DNA from: Streptococcus sp. SPS1
GTDB taxonomy: Bacteria; Bacillota; Bacilli; Lactobacillales; Streptococcaceae
Length of the DNA stretch: 64,000 nucleotides
Assembly (NCBI RefSeq): GCF_030439915.1
Contig: NZ_JAQFJG010000009.1
Location: 1 to 64,000 of the forward strand
Direction of reading: 5' to 3'
Of the stretch, positions 7,343-19,772 are shown piece by piece. Position numbers and translations under genes: made by a program. The notes beneath the pieces are model-generated. The model ran no database searches and was not told the origin of the DNA. It worked only from the letters and a program-made list of their open reading frames with translations. The first letter of the stretch is position 1, and each line of letters starts with the position of its first letter.

Positions 7343-9601
7343 ATGCTTTGTCAAAACTGTAAAATCAACGACTCAACAATTCATCTTTACACCAATCTCA
7401 ATGGAAAACAAAAACAAATTGACCTCTGTCAAAACTGCTACAAGATTATCAAAACAGATCCTAACAACAGTCTCTTTAAAGGAATGACAGATTTGAACAA
7501 TCGTGACTTTGACCCCTTTGGTGATTTCTTCAATGATCTAAACAGTTTCAGACCTTCTAGCAATACTCCTCCGACTCCCCCAACCCAATCAGGTGGAGGT
7601 TACGGTGGAAATGGCGGTTACGGTTCCCAAAATCGTGGACCTGCCCAAACTCCGCCCCCAAGCCAAGAAAAAGGCCTGCTGGAAGAATTTGGTATCAATG
7701 TAACTGAGATTGCCCGTCGTGGAGATATAGACCCTGTTATTGGGCGCGACGATGAGATTATCCGTGTCATCGAGATTCTCAATCGTAGAACCAAGAATAA
7801 TCCTGTTCTTATCGGTGAACCAGGTGTCGGAAAAACGGCCGTTGTCGAAGGTCTAGCTCAGAAAATCGTTGATGGCGATGTTCCACATAAACTCCAAGGT
7901 AAACAAGTCATCCGTCTGGATGTGGTTAGCTTGGTGCAAGGAACGGGTATCCGTGGACAATTTGAAGAACGCATGCAAAAACTCATGGAAGAAATTCGCA
8001 AACGTGAGGACATCATCCTCTTTATCGATGAAATTCATGAAATTGTCGGTGCTGGTTCTGCAGGCGATGGCAATATGGATGCAGGAAATATCCTCAAGCC
8101 AGCCCTTGCCCGTGGTGAACTGCAACTTGTCGGTGCTACTACCCTTAATGAATACCGTATCATTGAAAAAGATGCTGCCTTAGAGCGCCGTATGCAACCT
8201 GTTAAGGTAGATGAACCAACAGTGGACGAAACAATCACTATCCTCAAAGGAATTCAAAAGAAATACGAAGACTACCACCACGTTCAATATACCGATGCTG
8301 CAATTGAAGCAGCTGCAACTCTTTCCAATCGTTACATTCAAGACCGCTTCTTACCAGACAAGGCCATTGACCTCCTAGATGAAGCTGGTTCTAAGATGAA
8401 TTTGACCCTCAACTTTGTTGATCCTAAGGTCATTGACCAACGTCTGATTGAGGCCGAAAATCTCAAGGCTCAGGCAACCCGTGACGAAGACTTTGAAAAA
8501 GCAGCTTATTTCCGCGACCAGATTGCCAAGTATAAGGAAATGCAAAAGAAAAAAGTCACAGACCAAGACACACCTATCATAAGCGAGAAAACTATTGAGC
8601 ACATTATCGAGCAGAAAACCAATATCCCTGTTGGCGAATTGAAAGAGAAAGAACAATCTCAACTCATCCATCTAGCCGAAGATCTCAAGTCTCATGTTAT
8701 TGGCCAAGATGATGCTGTCGATAAGATTGCCAAGGCTATTCGCCGTAATCGTGTCGGACTTGGTACGCCAAACCGTCCAATCGGAAGCTTCCTCTTTGTC
8801 GGGCCAACTGGGGTCGGTAAGACAGAACTTTCCAAACAACTAGCTATCGAACTCTTTGGTTCTGCTGACAGCATGATTCGCTTTGACATGAGCGAATACA
8901 TGGAAAAACACAGCGTGGCTAAGTTGGTCGGTGCCCCTCCAGGTTATGTTGGCTATGATGAGGCTGGGCAATTAACTGAAAAAGTTCGCCGCAATCCGTA
9001 TTCTCTTATTCTCTTGGATGAAGTAGAGAAAGCCCATCCAGATGTTATGCACATGTTCCTCCAGGTCTTGGACGATGGTCGTTTGACAGATGGGCAAGGA
9101 CGTACCGTTAGCTTCAAGGATGCCATCATCATCATGACTTCAAATGCAGGTACAGGTAAGGCCGAAGCCAGCGTTGGATTTGGGGCTGCCAGAGAAGGAC
9201 GTACCAACTCTGTTCTCGGTGAACTCGGTAACTTCTTTAGCCCAGAGTTTATAAACCGTTTTGATGGTATTATCGAATTTAAGGCTCTCAGCAAGGATAA
9301 CCTCCTTCAGATTGTCGAGCTTATGCTAGCAGATGTTAACAAGCGCCTTTCTAGCAACAACATTCATTTGGATGTAACTGACAAGGTTAAGGAAAAGTTG
9401 GTTGACCTCGGTTATGATCCAAAAATGGGAGCCCGCCCACTTCGCCGCACTATTCAAGACTATATTGAAGACGCAATCACTGATTACTACCTTGAAAATC
9501 CAAGCGAAAAAGACCTCAAGGCAGTTATGACTAGCAAGGGAAACATTCAAATTAAATCTGCCAAAAAAGCTGAAATTAAAACTTCTGAAAAAGAAAAATA
9601 A
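7343..9601 (+). CDS. clpE: ATP-dependent Clp protease ATPase subunit ClpE
   Basis: 752-residue HSP100 unfoldase that feeds substrates to ClpP. The N-terminus is a zinc-binding module with Cys3, Cys6, Cys29 and Cys32 (CQNC twice), diagnostic of ClpE rather than ClpC. A glycine/proline-rich linker (about residues 70-110) follows. Then come AAA+ domain 1 (Walker A GEPGVGKT near 158), a UVR-type coiled segment ([20 protein letters not shown]) and AAA+ domain 2 (Walker A GPTGVGKT near 487). The start ATG follows GAGGTAG. A CtsR operator controls it. It has its own terminator and is monocistronic. Confidence 0.97.
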   Translation: MLCQNCKINDSTIHLYTNLNGKQKQIDLCQNCYKIIKTDPNNSLFKGMTDLNNRDFDPFGDFFNDLNSFRPSSNTPPTPPTQSGGGYGGNGGYGSQNRGPAQTPPPSQEKGLLEEFGINVTEIARRGDIDPVIGRDDEIIRVIEILNRRTKNNPVLIGEPGVGKTAVVEGLAQKIVDGDVPHKLQGKQVIRLDVVSLVQGTGIRGQFEERMQKLMEEIRKREDIILFIDEIHEIVGAGSAGDGNMDAGNILKPALARGELQLVGATTLNEYRIIEKDAALERRMQPVKVDEPTVDETITILKGIQKKYEDYHHVQYTDAAIEAAATLSNRYIQDRFLPDKAIDLLDEAGSKMNLTLNFVDPKVIDQRLIEAENLKAQATRDEDFEKAAYFRDQIAKYKEMQKKKVTDQDTPIISEKTIEHIIEQKTNIPVGELKEKEQSQLIHLAEDLKSHVIGQDDAVDKIAKAIRRNRVGLGTPNRPIGSFLFVGPTGVGKTELSKQLAIELFGSADSMIRFDMSEYMEKHSVAKLVGAPPGYVGYDEAGQLTEKVRRNPYSLILLDEVEKAHPDVMHMFLQVLDDGRLTDGQGRTVSFKDAIIIMTSNAGTGKAEASVGFGAAREGRTNSVLGELGNFFSPEFINRFDGIIEFKALSKDNLLQIVELMLADVNKRLSSNNIHLDVTDKVKEKLVDLGYDPKMGARPLRRTIQDYIEDAITDYYLENPSEKDLKAVMTSKGNIQIKSAKKAEIKTSEKEK

Positions 9602-9614
9602 ATCCTATAGAAAA

Positions 9615-9648
9615 GGAGTAGAAAATGAAAATTTTCTGCTTCTTTTTT
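9615..9648 (+). terminator. clpE terminator
   Basis: GGAGTAGAAAAT (9615-9626) pairs, with wobble and mismatch, with ATTTTCTGCTTC (9631-9642) around GAAA, followed by TTTTTT. Confidence 0.7.
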
Positions 9649-9668
9649 ACTAAAATAACTGTAAGTTC

Positions 9669-9697
9669 TTGACAGCTTGCCCTTTGTCCATTATGAT
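9669..9697 (+). promoter_or_regulatory. Consensus promoter of the NUDIX gene
   Basis: TTGACA (9669-9674), exactly 17 bp, TATGAT (9692-9697). The long-frame start at 9669 lies on this promoter, so the ATG at 9732 is preferred. Confidence 0.85.
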
Positions 9698-9731
9698 AAT
9701 AATAACGATACTAGATAATGAGGAAAATTCA

Positions 9732-10184
9732 ATGGCAAACCCAACTTTCGGAGAAAAAAAAGCGAATACAGACTATGTTGCACGCTATGGAGTGTATGCA
9801 GTTATCCCTGACGCTGAACAAAAACAAATAGTTTTAGTTCAAGCTCCTAATGGCGCTTGGTTCTTACCAGGTGGCGAAATTGAAGCAGGTGAAAATCATC
9901 AGGAAGCCCTAAAACGTGAATTGATTGAAGAGCTTGGATTCACAGCTGAAATTGGTACCTATTACGGACAAGCTGACGAATATTTCTACTCTCGTCACCG
10001 TGATACCTACTACTACAATCCTGCTTACCTCTATGAAGCGACTTCTTTCAAAGAAGTTCAAAAGCCACTAGAAGACTTTAATCATATTGCCTGGTTCCCT
10101 ATTGACGAGGCTATTGAGAACCTCAAACGTGGTAGCCATAAATGGGCCATTCAATCTTGGAAAAAGCAGCATAAGATTGGCTAA
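9732..10184 (+). CDS. NUDIX hydrolase
   Basis: 150 residues from ATG 9732 (MANPTFGEKKANTDY) with GAGGAA upstream. The NUDIX box is complete: GGEIEAGE, then REL, then EELG, which coordinates metal and hydrolyses a nucleoside-diphosphate-linked substrate. The substrate cannot be read from sequence; housecleaning of damaged or signalling nucleotides is typical. The stop codon runs directly into a BOX element, which may stabilise or terminate the transcript. Confidence 0.88.
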   Translation: MANPTFGEKKANTDYVARYGVYAVIPDAEQKQIVLVQAPNGAWFLPGGEIEAGENHQEALKRELIEELGFTAEIGTYYGQADEYFYSRHRDTYYYNPAYLYEATSFKEVQKPLEDFNHIAWFPIDEAIENLKRGSHKWAIQSWKKQHKIG

Positions 10185-10335
10185 TACTCTTCGAAAATAA
10201 AATTCAAACCACGTCAGCATCGCCTTACCGTAGATATGGTCACTGACTTTGTCAGTCTTATCTACAACCTCAAAACTGTGTTTTGAGCAACCTGCGGCTA
10301 GCTTCCTAGTTTGCTCTTTGATTTTCATTGAGTAT
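10184..10335 (+). repeat. BOX element (boxA-boxB-boxC)
   Basis: 152 bp flanked by ATACTC and GAGTAT. boxA includes CGTCAGCATCGCCTTACCGT, followed by one boxB-like unit (CTGACTTTGTCAGTC... GTTTTGAG) and boxC (CCTGCGGCTAGCTTCCTAG). BOX is the dispersed miniature repeat of the pneumococcus/mitis group, mobile in trans and transcribed into a stable fold. Confidence 0.92.
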
Positions 10336-10360
10336 AAATCAAGCGACTTTATTCAAAAAG

Positions 10361-10369
10361 TGCTATAAT
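10361..10369 (+). promoter_or_regulatory. Extended -10 promoter of the DUF1827 gene
   Basis: TGCTATAAT with no recognisable -35, the extended -10 class common in streptococci. It lies 27 bp before the ATG. Confidence 0.7.
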
Positions 10370-10395
10370 AGAATTAGAAAATCGGAGGAAATATT

Positions 10396-10695
10396 ATGAA
10401 GCTTATCAATACGACAAACTCACACTCGCAACTTGTAAAAAGTCAGCTAGAAAGTACCGATGCAACCCTTGTTGAGGTTTATTCTGCGGGGAATACAGAT
10501 GTTATTTTTACCCAAGCGCCGCTTCACTATGAAATCCTCATCTCAAACAAACACCGTGCTATTCGTGAACCTGAAATCGAAACCATTCAAGAATTTTTCT
10601 TGAAACGTAAAATTGATAAGGACTCTATTGATGAAGCCAATATCAAGACACTCTACTCAGAGAAATTAATTGGAATTTCAATCCCAATCAAGTAA
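10396..10695 (+). CDS. DUF1827 family protein
   Basis: 99 residues, MKLINTTNSHSQLVKSQLES..., preceded by GGAGGAAATATT. It is a small soluble protein with alternating strands and helices (TLVEVYSAGNTDVIFTQAPL) and no transmembrane segment. I assign it to DUF1827, a streptococcal family of unknown function, from memory of its sequence. It is monocistronic, between a BOX element and a strong terminator. Confidence 0.7.
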   Translation: MKLINTTNSHSQLVKSQLESTDATLVEVYSAGNTDVIFTQAPLHYEILISNKHRAIREPEIETIQEFFLKRKIDKDSIDEANIKTLYSEKLIGISIPIK

Positions 10696-10749
10696 GGAAA
10701 TTGAGTAAAAACTCGACTTGAGCGAAAGTCCAATAAGTCTTTCCATAAT

Positions 10750-10796
10750 AAAACGCATAGTAGCAAGAGTTTCTACACCTGCTATTATGCGTTTTT
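10750..10796 (+). terminator. Terminator after the DUF1827 gene
   Basis: AAAACGCATAGTAGCA (10750-10765) and TGCTATTATGCGTTTT (10780-10795) form a 16-bp stem with one G-T pair, followed by T residues. Confidence 0.85.
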
Positions 10797-10831
10797 ATCA
10801 TTTTGAAATCTTTTGCTAAAGATACTACTAT

Positions 10832-10876
10832 AGAAAAAGATTTGATTCTGTTTCTCACACAATCAAATCTTTTTCT
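10832..10876 (-). terminator. ezrA terminator
   Basis: A perfect 16-bp stem: AGAAAAAGATTTGATT (10832-10847) with AATCAAATCTTTTTCT (10861-10876), 13-nt loop. T-rich on both strands, so it can serve the convergent DUF1827 and ezrA genes. Confidence 0.85.
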
Positions 10877-10880
10877 TTTA

Positions 10881-12608
10881 TTAAAAACGAATCGTTTCAC
10901 GTGTTTTCTCATATGAGGTAACAAAGCGATTGGTTACACCAGGCTCTGCCACTTCCAATGCTTGCGAAATCTTGTCAAATGAAGCGTGATAATCAAATTC
11001 TTTTTCAAAAATATCTAAAGCTTCGTTAAATGCTTCTTGAATGCGTTCATCAAATGAGCGATAGCGGTTAGAATATTGCAATAGTTGCTCTGTCAAGGTT
11101 GCATACTGTACAATATTATAAGTTTCCGTTTCTAAAGCTTCCATATCATTCGTTGCAATTTCAAGAACTCGGGTAACAGATTCAATGTTAATCATTTTCT
11201 GTTCTAACTCAACCATTAAATCCTCAGTATTATTGCTTGCCGTAAAGAATAACTTCAAGAAAGTTTGTGGAATACCTGGCAGATTGCGTTTTTCCATGTA
11301 TCGCTTGATAGTATGGAGACGATTGACATAAACATTGGCCTTTTGACGTGCATTGATATCATCTTTCTCAATTTGTGTCAGGCGCTCACTAACTGAAATT
11401 TGCTCATCTTCAATATCTTTTAGTTGAGTTTGTAAATCCTCAAGATTTTCTTCAAGAACTGAATAAGCTTGGGTTGGTTCTTCTTGATTTGAAGTTACCT
11501 CAGCAATAGCTGCCTCAAAACTCTCTAATTCTGTCTGAATACGACGAACATGGCTTGCAGCTGTCTCAGGAAGTAAATAGGTCTTGCTCAAACGTGCAAT
11601 ATCTTCTCCCAATAAAGTATTATTCTCTTTCATATGTTGAAGGTAAGTTGGAAGAGTTGCAAGTAGATTTTCCACTACTTTCTGAGCAGCAATTTCTCGA
11701 GTAAAAATATCATACAAGGCATTGATTTCCTCTTGTGCCTGTCCATTCTCATATTCGGCATTATCCAATTCCAACTGGCGAATATTCTCTTGGTTTTTCT
11801 TGAATGCTTCATAAAGCAAGTGGAAACGCGCTTCAATATCCGTTTCAACAAAATGATAATTAGCATCTAAGAGCTTACGATAACCATCTTCTAAATCTTC
11901 TAGTTGATCTGGTAGCTCTTTAGATAATGTTGTTACAATTGCTGGTATACGATCAACAATATGTGTCAAAGCCAAGATATGATTTTCAGCATTATCCAAA
12001 ATCACAGCAGCTTCCACAGGGTCACCCGATGAATTCAAGGTTACAAATTGTGAAAATTCAGATTGGATATTTTCTAATTGTTTTTCAATTTCATCCAAGG
12101 CTTGACCATACTGTTCTGAATTTTCAGCAACTCTATGCTGAAGTTCCTCAAATAAATCCAAAGCATGAAGAACACGACCACTATTTTTAGATTCTTGCTT
12201 CTCTAAGTCTGCCAAAGCATTGCGAATTTCAGCAATATCTTCTTCAATCAAAGTAATTTGACTCTCAATTTGGTCAATTTGATGACTGGCCTTGAGAAAA
12301 CGAAATGAATGGTTATAGCCTTCTGCTTCAAAGAGATTATTTTCAATATCGGCAAAAGAGTTGAGAGATAAATCGACCCATTTTTGATTCCATTCACGGA
12401 AAGCCACTTGACTTTGTCCAATCAAGTGCATATTTTTTACAGCTTCTACTTCATCATTTACTGGAAGATTGTATAGTTCTTCTTTTCTTTCTTCTAGCGC
12501 CTCTAATCTTCCCTCATTTCGCTTACGTAGAAAGATTGCCACTACATAAGCCAGAACTAAAATGACTGCAATTGCAACCATTAAATAAATTAGTTGTCCA
12601 TTAGACAT
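10881..12608 (-). CDS. ezrA: Septation ring formation regulator EzrA
   Basis: 575 residues. One N-terminal membrane segment (LIYLMVAIAVILVLAYVVAI, about residues 5-25) is followed by a long cytoplasmic region that is almost entirely coiled coil. EzrA binds FtsZ and penicillin-binding proteins and controls Z-ring assembly and cell size. In cocci it is a core divisome protein. The ATG follows AAAAGGAG. It lies 80 bp behind gyrB and is probably also read from that unit. Length matches streptococcal EzrA. Confidence 0.96.
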   Translation of the reverse strand: MSNGQLIYLMVAIAVILVLAYVVAIFLRKRNEGRLEALEERKEELYNLPVNDEVEAVKNMHLIGQSQVAFREWNQKWVDLSLNSFADIENNLFEAEGYNHSFRFLKASHQIDQIESQITLIEEDIAEIRNALADLEKQESKNSGRVLHALDLFEELQHRVAENSEQYGQALDEIEKQLENIQSEFSQFVTLNSSGDPVEAAVILDNAENHILALTHIVDRIPAIVTTLSKELPDQLEDLEDGYRKLLDANYHFVETDIEARFHLLYEAFKKNQENIRQLELDNAEYENGQAQEEINALYDIFTREIAAQKVVENLLATLPTYLQHMKENNTLLGEDIARLSKTYLLPETAASHVRRIQTELESFEAAIAEVTSNQEEPTQAYSVLEENLEDLQTQLKDIEDEQISVSERLTQIEKDDINARQKANVYVNRLHTIKRYMEKRNLPGIPQTFLKLFFTASNNTEDLMVELEQKMINIESVTRVLEIATNDMEALETETYNIVQYATLTEQLLQYSNRYRSFDERIQEAFNEALDIFEKEFDYHASFDKISQALEVAEPGVTNRFVTSYEKTRETIRF

Positions 12609-12688
12609 ATCAAACTCCTTTTTACTTGAAACAATCGTAATGATTATATCATATTTTTTAGACCAAGGGAACTACTTCTCCCGATTTT

Positions 12689-15213
<2,525 letters not shown>

Positions 15214-15220
15214 ACCCTTC

Positions 15221-15229
15221 ATTATAGCA
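15221..15229 (-). promoter_or_regulatory. Extended -10 seven bases before a start codon (leaderless)
   Basis: On the minus strand TGCTATAAT, then GAAGGGT, then ATG. Transcription should start at or next to the A of the ATG at 15213. No Shine-Dalgarno can be present on such an mRNA. Confidence 0.65.
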
Positions 15230-15274
15230 TTTTTTTATGAAAAAAGCGATGATTTCCCTGATTTTTCCACATAA

Positions 15275-15299
15275 AAAACGAGAGAATAACTCCCGTTTT
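15275..15299 (-). terminator. Terminator after the DJ-1 family gene
   Basis: AAAACGAGAG (15275-15284) pairs with CTCCCGTTTT (15290-15299) with one wobble. On the minus strand it is followed by a T tract. It overlaps the gene stop codon. Confidence 0.75.
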
Positions 15300-15852
15300 A
15301 CTTATTTTTACCAAAAACATCTCGATAGAGCATTCCAGTTCGTAAACTCTCTGCGTCCCCTCCTAGTTGCTCCACCAACTCGTAGGCAAAAGCAAGGGCT
15401 GTAGAGGGACCTCGACTGGTTGTCAAATGTCCATCTACCACTACTGTTTCCTTGACATATTGACCATCAAGGATTTGCTCTTGAACGCCGTCATAACAAG
15501 TGTACTGCTTGTTTTTCAATAGCCCTGCCTGATTGAGGGCAATTGGCGCCGCACAAATAGCTGCCAGTTTCTTCCCTTCTTGCTCGAAATTTTGCAATTC
15601 TTGAATTAAGGCCTGATTGTCACGCAAATGTGCAGAACCAGGCATGCCCCCAGGAAGAACAATCATGTCATAGTCTGATAAATCACCATCAAAGACACGA
15701 TCTGCTCTTACTTGGATTGCATGCGAACCCGTCACTTGCTCTTCAAAACCAACCATATCACAAGTGATATTTGCACGACGCAAGACATCTACAACTGTCA
15801 AGGCTTCAATTTCTTCAAAGCCCTGAGCTAACATAACGGCTACTTTAACCAT
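15298..15852 (-). CDS. DJ-1/PfpI (ThiJ) family protein
   Basis: 184 residues. The glutamine-amidotransferase-like fold is marked by MLAQGFEEIEALTVVDVLRR (conserved Glu), the glycine-rich VLPGGMPGSAHLRDN, and the nucleophile elbow AAICAAPIAL with the reactive Cys. Family members act as glyoxalase III, deglycase-like or redox-sensing proteins. The exact reaction is undetermined here. It lies 10 bp after rodA on the same strand and ends in a terminator. Confidence 0.9.
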   Translation of the reverse strand: MVKVAVMLAQGFEEIEALTVVDVLRRANITCDMVGFEEQVTGSHAIQVRADRVFDGDLSDYDMIVLPGGMPGSAHLRDNQALIQELQNFEQEGKKLAAICAAPIALNQAGLLKNKQYTCYDGVQEQILDGQYVKETVVVDGHLTTSRGPSTALAFAYELVEQLGGDAESLRTGMLYRDVFGKNK

Positions 15853-15862
15853 GATTTTCTCC

Positions 15863-17086
15863 TTATTTGATTCGTTTTAATACAACCTTTTTCCGCTTGA
15901 ATCGGACTTTTCCACTCTTTTCTTCAGCTAGATTGGTTTGATAACTCATCGATAAAAGCAAGCCAACACCGATCAAATTACTGATAATAGCCGATCCCCC
16001 TTGTGAAATAAAAGGCAGTGGAATCCCAGTCAAAGGAAGCAAGCCCGTCACAGCACCGATATTCTCAAAGATGTGGAAGAGCAACATCATAATCAAGCCA
16101 GTGGAAATATAAGTGTAGAACTGGTTATTTGATTTAAGAGTAATCTTCAACATACGGTAAATGAGCATAAGATAAAGGGCGATAACAAGGACAGAGCCTA
16201 TAAAGCCGAAATCTTCTGCAATAACCGTGAAAATCATATCCGACTCACGAACTGGAATAAGCAGATTTGAAGTATTAAAACCTTGGCCGAATAAGCCACC
16301 ACTCCCAATAGCAATCTGCCCTTGAGCCTGCTGGTAAGTCGTTGTTTGGGCAAACTCAAAGGGATTGAGCCAAGCCAAAATCCGATTGATTTGGTAGGTC
16401 GGCATCCCCAGTTGATGGAGAAAAGCACGGCCGTCCTTGCTGATAAAAACAGCTAAGAAACCAGCAATTCCTGTTACAGCAGTCACAAATACTGGGATAA
16501 TAATTTTCCAAGAAACTCCTGACAGCAAGACGATTCCTGAGAAAATGGCTACAAAAACCAAAGCCGTTCCCAAGTCACTTTGAAGTGCCAAAAGAACTAG
16601 GACTGGAATGGTAAAGAGAATCATCCAGAAAATCAACAAGAAATCCAGCGGAACTGTGCGTCTCCATTCCTTATGTTTTTTGGTAAACTGGACAATCACA
16701 CGAGCCAACATAAGGATATAGGATATCTTCATAAATTCTGACGGTTGGAACAAGGTAACACCATTTACCGATACCCAGTTTTTGGCACCCGTTGATGCAA
16801 CTAAGCTTGGATTATAAAAGACAATCGGCAAGACCATAAGTCCCAAGCCTAAAATATACAGAAAGGGTGTCACCTTCCAAAGAAATTCTGTATTAAAGAG
16901 CATGACGATAAAACCAATCACAAGCCCCAAGGCGATCCAGGCGACCTGCTGCCCTAAAATGGGCAGAATATTGTTTGGATAATCATGACTAACAGCTATA
17001 TAGATAGCCACCACGCCAATAACCAGTAGAAAAAATACTGGCAATAGCAAACTATAATCGACTCTAGAGTCGAGAGAACGTTTCAT
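15863..17086 (-). CDS. rodA: Peptidoglycan polymerase RodA (SEDS family)
   Basis: The 407-residue length from ATG 17084-17086 (MKRSLDSRVDYSLLLP) matches streptococcal RodA. The longer frame adds nine residues. About ten transmembrane segments are visible. The conserved extracellular loop has PVRESDMIFTVIAEDFGFIG with the invariant catalytic Asp, and PLTGIPLPFISQGGSA near the C-terminus is the SEDS signature. The enzyme polymerises lipid II into glycan strands during peripheral (elongation) growth with its partner class B PBP. It is cotranscribed with the helicase gene upstream and the DJ-1 gene downstream. Confidence 0.95.
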   Translation of the reverse strand: MKRSLDSRVDYSLLLPVFFLLVIGVVAIYIAVSHDYPNNILPILGQQVAWIALGLVIGFIVMLFNTEFLWKVTPFLYILGLGLMVLPIVFYNPSLVASTGAKNWVSVNGVTLFQPSEFMKISYILMLARVIVQFTKKHKEWRRTVPLDFLLIFWMILFTIPVLVLLALQSDLGTALVFVAIFSGIVLLSGVSWKIIIPVFVTAVTGIAGFLAVFISKDGRAFLHQLGMPTYQINRILAWLNPFEFAQTTTYQQAQGQIAIGSGGLFGQGFNTSNLLIPVRESDMIFTVIAEDFGFIGSVLVIALYLMLIYRMLKITLKSNNQFYTYISTGLIMMLLFHIFENIGAVTGLLPLTGIPLPFISQGGSAIISNLIGVGLLLSMSYQTNLAEEKSGKVRFKRKKVVLKRIK

Positions 17087-17122
17087 ATATACTAACCTTA
17101 TACTTTCATACAATACTATTTA

Positions 17123-19573
17123 TCAAAGTTCATTTAAAAATTTATCAACAGCCTCATCAACTTCGGATCGAGAGACGGTTTTAACAGTCGCTTCTTTTTC
17201 TAGAGAAATCACTATTTGCTTGCCGTATCGTTTTCCGACGATTCTCCTATCCAGAATGAGGGTTAAGGAACGTTGGTGTTCACGTCTCATACTTCTTCCC
17301 AAAGCCTGTTTTAAACGAATAATAGCCATCGGCAATTGATAATCATAAAAGGCATTCTTCCCTTCTTGATTCAGTTCCTGATTGATCTTTTTCGTCAAGG
17401 GTTCTTGGGGATTTTGGAAAGGAAGTCTTGGTACAACTTGAATCACAAAAGGATGACTTGAAAAATCAACTCCCTCCCAGAAACTTGCTGCACCAAGCAG
17501 GATTTGTTGTTCACCTTTTTCAAAGCGTTTCTTTAGCTGATGAACATCACCATTTTTATACTGGGCCAAGTGACTTACAGGGAGTAAATCCGATACTGCT
17601 AGAAGCATGTCTTTAGCAGTAAAGAGAACCAAAATCGGTTGTTGGAAATCTTTAACTTCCATCAGCAATTCAGCTACCTCTTTGGCATAGACTTCTAAGG
17701 AAGTTTCTGTTACTAGAGGAAAATCTTTGACCAAGACCACTTCTTGATCCTGTTTTTTACCAGCTTCAATCTTAACAAATTTGGCTTCAGGATAGCCTAG
17801 AAGGTCTGCCAAAGAAACTCTCTGACTAATCTCAAGAGTAGCCGACACTCCCAAGACTTGACATGAATTAGGTACTAAAGAAGATAGGAGAATACGGCCT
17901 GATTTTGTAGAAGAAATCTGAATTTTCTTTTGACTCGTTTCAGTTGCTTCAAGCCAGTAATCTCGGTCAGCTGTAAAATAGCGAACCAGTTCCCCAAAGC
18001 CTTCTACCTCTAATTCTGAAAAATACTGATGGAGATTGGCCAGAGAATCTAAGATATTTTTCCTAGATTTGCCAGACTGAAATTGTTCTATCAAGTAGAG
18101 GCACTCAAAGCGAATACTTTCTAGTATTCGTTGCTGGACCTTATTTTGCTCCTCCAGTAGAGCCTTATCAAGCAAATCGACAATAGACTGGATATCGTAG
18201 GTCGCTTGAAGCAGATTTTCTAGAGCCAACAAAACTTTTTGGACTTCATCAATAATCAATAAACGGTCGCTGACAAATTCAGGATTATCTTCCAGTCTGG
18301 TTACAAGATAGGCATGATTGGTCACTAAAAGCTTGCAGGTTTGTGCTCTTTCTTGACTACGTTTCCAAAAATCTTCCGTCACAAATAAGCTTTGAGATGA
18401 TAAATTCCCGTCATGACGAAGATCTGTTAGAAAATGTTGGTAACGGTAGAGTTGACCAATTTCATCCAAATCTCCTGTCTCTGTCTCAGTCAGCCAGACC
18501 AAGAGTTGCATTTTAAAGCGTCTAAATAAGCGATTTTCATCATTTTCCTGCAAGGAACGATAAAAGGAATCCAGCTTCAGATAATTGTGTGGTCCCTTTA
18601 AACTATGAATATCTATATGGAACACTTCCTTGAGATGTTTACCTTCTTCTTCCATGATTTGATTTTGAAGAATCTTTGTCGGAACACTAAGAACAATTTG
18701 ATGCTCTTTGGCTTGAGATAAAGCGGGTAAGAGATAGCCATAGGTTTTCCCAATCCCTGTCGGCGCTTGAATCAGAGAGACAGGCTCATCTTTCAATAGC
18801 AAGCCAACCTCTTTAGCAAAATTTTCTTGATCCTCCCTCACTTCAAGGTTCAACAGAGAAATATTCTTAGAAAAACCTTGAGATAGTTTTCGTGGCTCCA
18901 GGGGAGCTCCAGTTTTCTTGAAATACAGTCCTTGAACTTCGACCAAGTCTGGAGAACTCAGGACAGATTGGCTGCGATAAATTTCTTCAATAACCAGGTA
19001 GGACTCATACAAGAGGGCGTCAGCCATTTCCAGTAAACGTTCCAAGAGTCCTTTAGGAAGTTGGGCCATCTTTTTCCGTAGAAATAAGAGTAATTCCGCA
19101 GTAGCTTGGGCATCTGAAAGGGCTGTGTGAGCGTGTTTAAGAGGAATTCCTAATTCTCGACACAATATCGGCAAGCTATATTTTTCCAGTTCAGGGAAAA
19201 AGACCTGAGCCAATTCGACCGTGTCAACACGAGGATTTTTTAGTTCATAGCCCTCAAAAAATAAATTTTCCGCCAAGAGATTAGCATCAAACTGAACATT
19301 ATGGGCTACAAAAATCCCATCCTCCACCAAGTCAAAGATTTTTCTGGCAACTTGAGAAAAATCAGGTGCTTGCGCCAGACGTTGGTCTGTCAATCCTGTC
19401 AGTTCTTTGATATGAGCATCCAAGGGTTCATGTGGATTGACATCCGTCGTATAGTGATCGACGATTTTTCCGTCCTCAATCACGACAATTCCCACTTGGA
19501 TAATTTTAGCCTTACTACCTGTGCTAGTTGCCTCTAAATCAACCACAACATAGCGATTACCAATCGTTTTCAT
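17123..19573 (-). CDS. dinG: Fused DnaQ-type 3'-5' exonuclease and DinG-family helicase
   Basis: 816 residues. The first 170 are a DEDDh exonuclease (VVDLEATSTGSKAKIIQVG, AHNVQFDANLL, HTALSDAQATAELL). The rest is a superfamily 2 XPD/DinG-like helicase: Walker A APTGIGKTYGYLLPA, Walker B IIDEVQK (DEVQ in place of DEAH), and motif VI QALGRSMRREHQ. Few cysteines are available, so the iron-sulphur cluster of E. coli DinG is probably absent, as in other Gram-positive homologues with the exonuclease fusion. It acts in DNA or RNA-DNA repair. The start codon has no Shine-Dalgarno and sits 8 bp from an extended -10. Confidence 0.92.
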   Translation of the reverse strand: MKTIGNRYVVVDLEATSTGSKAKIIQVGIVVIEDGKIVDHYTTDVNPHEPLDAHIKELTGLTDQRLAQAPDFSQVARKIFDLVEDGIFVAHNVQFDANLLAENLFFEGYELKNPRVDTVELAQVFFPELEKYSLPILCRELGIPLKHAHTALSDAQATAELLLFLRKKMAQLPKGLLERLLEMADALLYESYLVIEEIYRSQSVLSSPDLVEVQGLYFKKTGAPLEPRKLSQGFSKNISLLNLEVREDQENFAKEVGLLLKDEPVSLIQAPTGIGKTYGYLLPALSQAKEHQIVLSVPTKILQNQIMEEEGKHLKEVFHIDIHSLKGPHNYLKLDSFYRSLQENDENRLFRRFKMQLLVWLTETETGDLDEIGQLYRYQHFLTDLRHDGNLSSQSLFVTEDFWKRSQERAQTCKLLVTNHAYLVTRLEDNPEFVSDRLLIIDEVQKVLLALENLLQATYDIQSIVDLLDKALLEEQNKVQQRILESIRFECLYLIEQFQSGKSRKNILDSLANLHQYFSELEVEGFGELVRYFTADRDYWLEATETSQKKIQISSTKSGRILLSSLVPNSCQVLGVSATLEISQRVSLADLLGYPEAKFVKIEAGKKQDQEVVLVKDFPLVTETSLEVYAKEVAELLMEVKDFQQPILVLFTAKDMLLAVSDLLPVSHLAQYKNGDVHQLKKRFEKGEQQILLGAASFWEGVDFSSHPFVIQVVPRLPFQNPQEPLTKKINQELNQEGKNAFYDYQLPMAIIRLKQALGRSMRREHQRSLTLILDRRIVGKRYGKQIVISLEKEATVKTVSRSEVDEAVDKFLNEL

Positions 19574-19581
19574 TATAAAAA

Positions 19582-19590
19582 ATTATACCA
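19582..19590 (-). promoter_or_regulatory. Extended -10 eight bases before the helicase start
   Basis: Minus strand TGGTATAAT, then eight A/T bases, then ATG at 19571-19573. The predicted 5' leader is 0-2 nt. Confidence 0.6.
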
Positions 19591-19723
19591 AAAAAAGGGC
19601 CATTTGGCACCTGCAAACATGGGATAATTTTCAAACTCAAGAAGGTTACTTGTATTAAAAATCCCAGCAAACAGAGCATCCTAGCCTATTAATTCTTTGA
19701 AAATATTGGAGAATAAGAAAAAA

Positions 19724-19759
19724 TTGAGAGAAGAACTGTTTGCATCTTCCCTCTCTCAA
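19724..19759 (-). terminator. Terminator after the U32-family gene
   Basis: TTGAGAGAAGAA (19724-19735) pairs with TTCCCTCTCTCAA (19747-19759) with one bulge. On the minus strand a TTTTTT tract follows. Confidence 0.75.
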
Positions 19760-19772
19760 CGAATCATTTACT

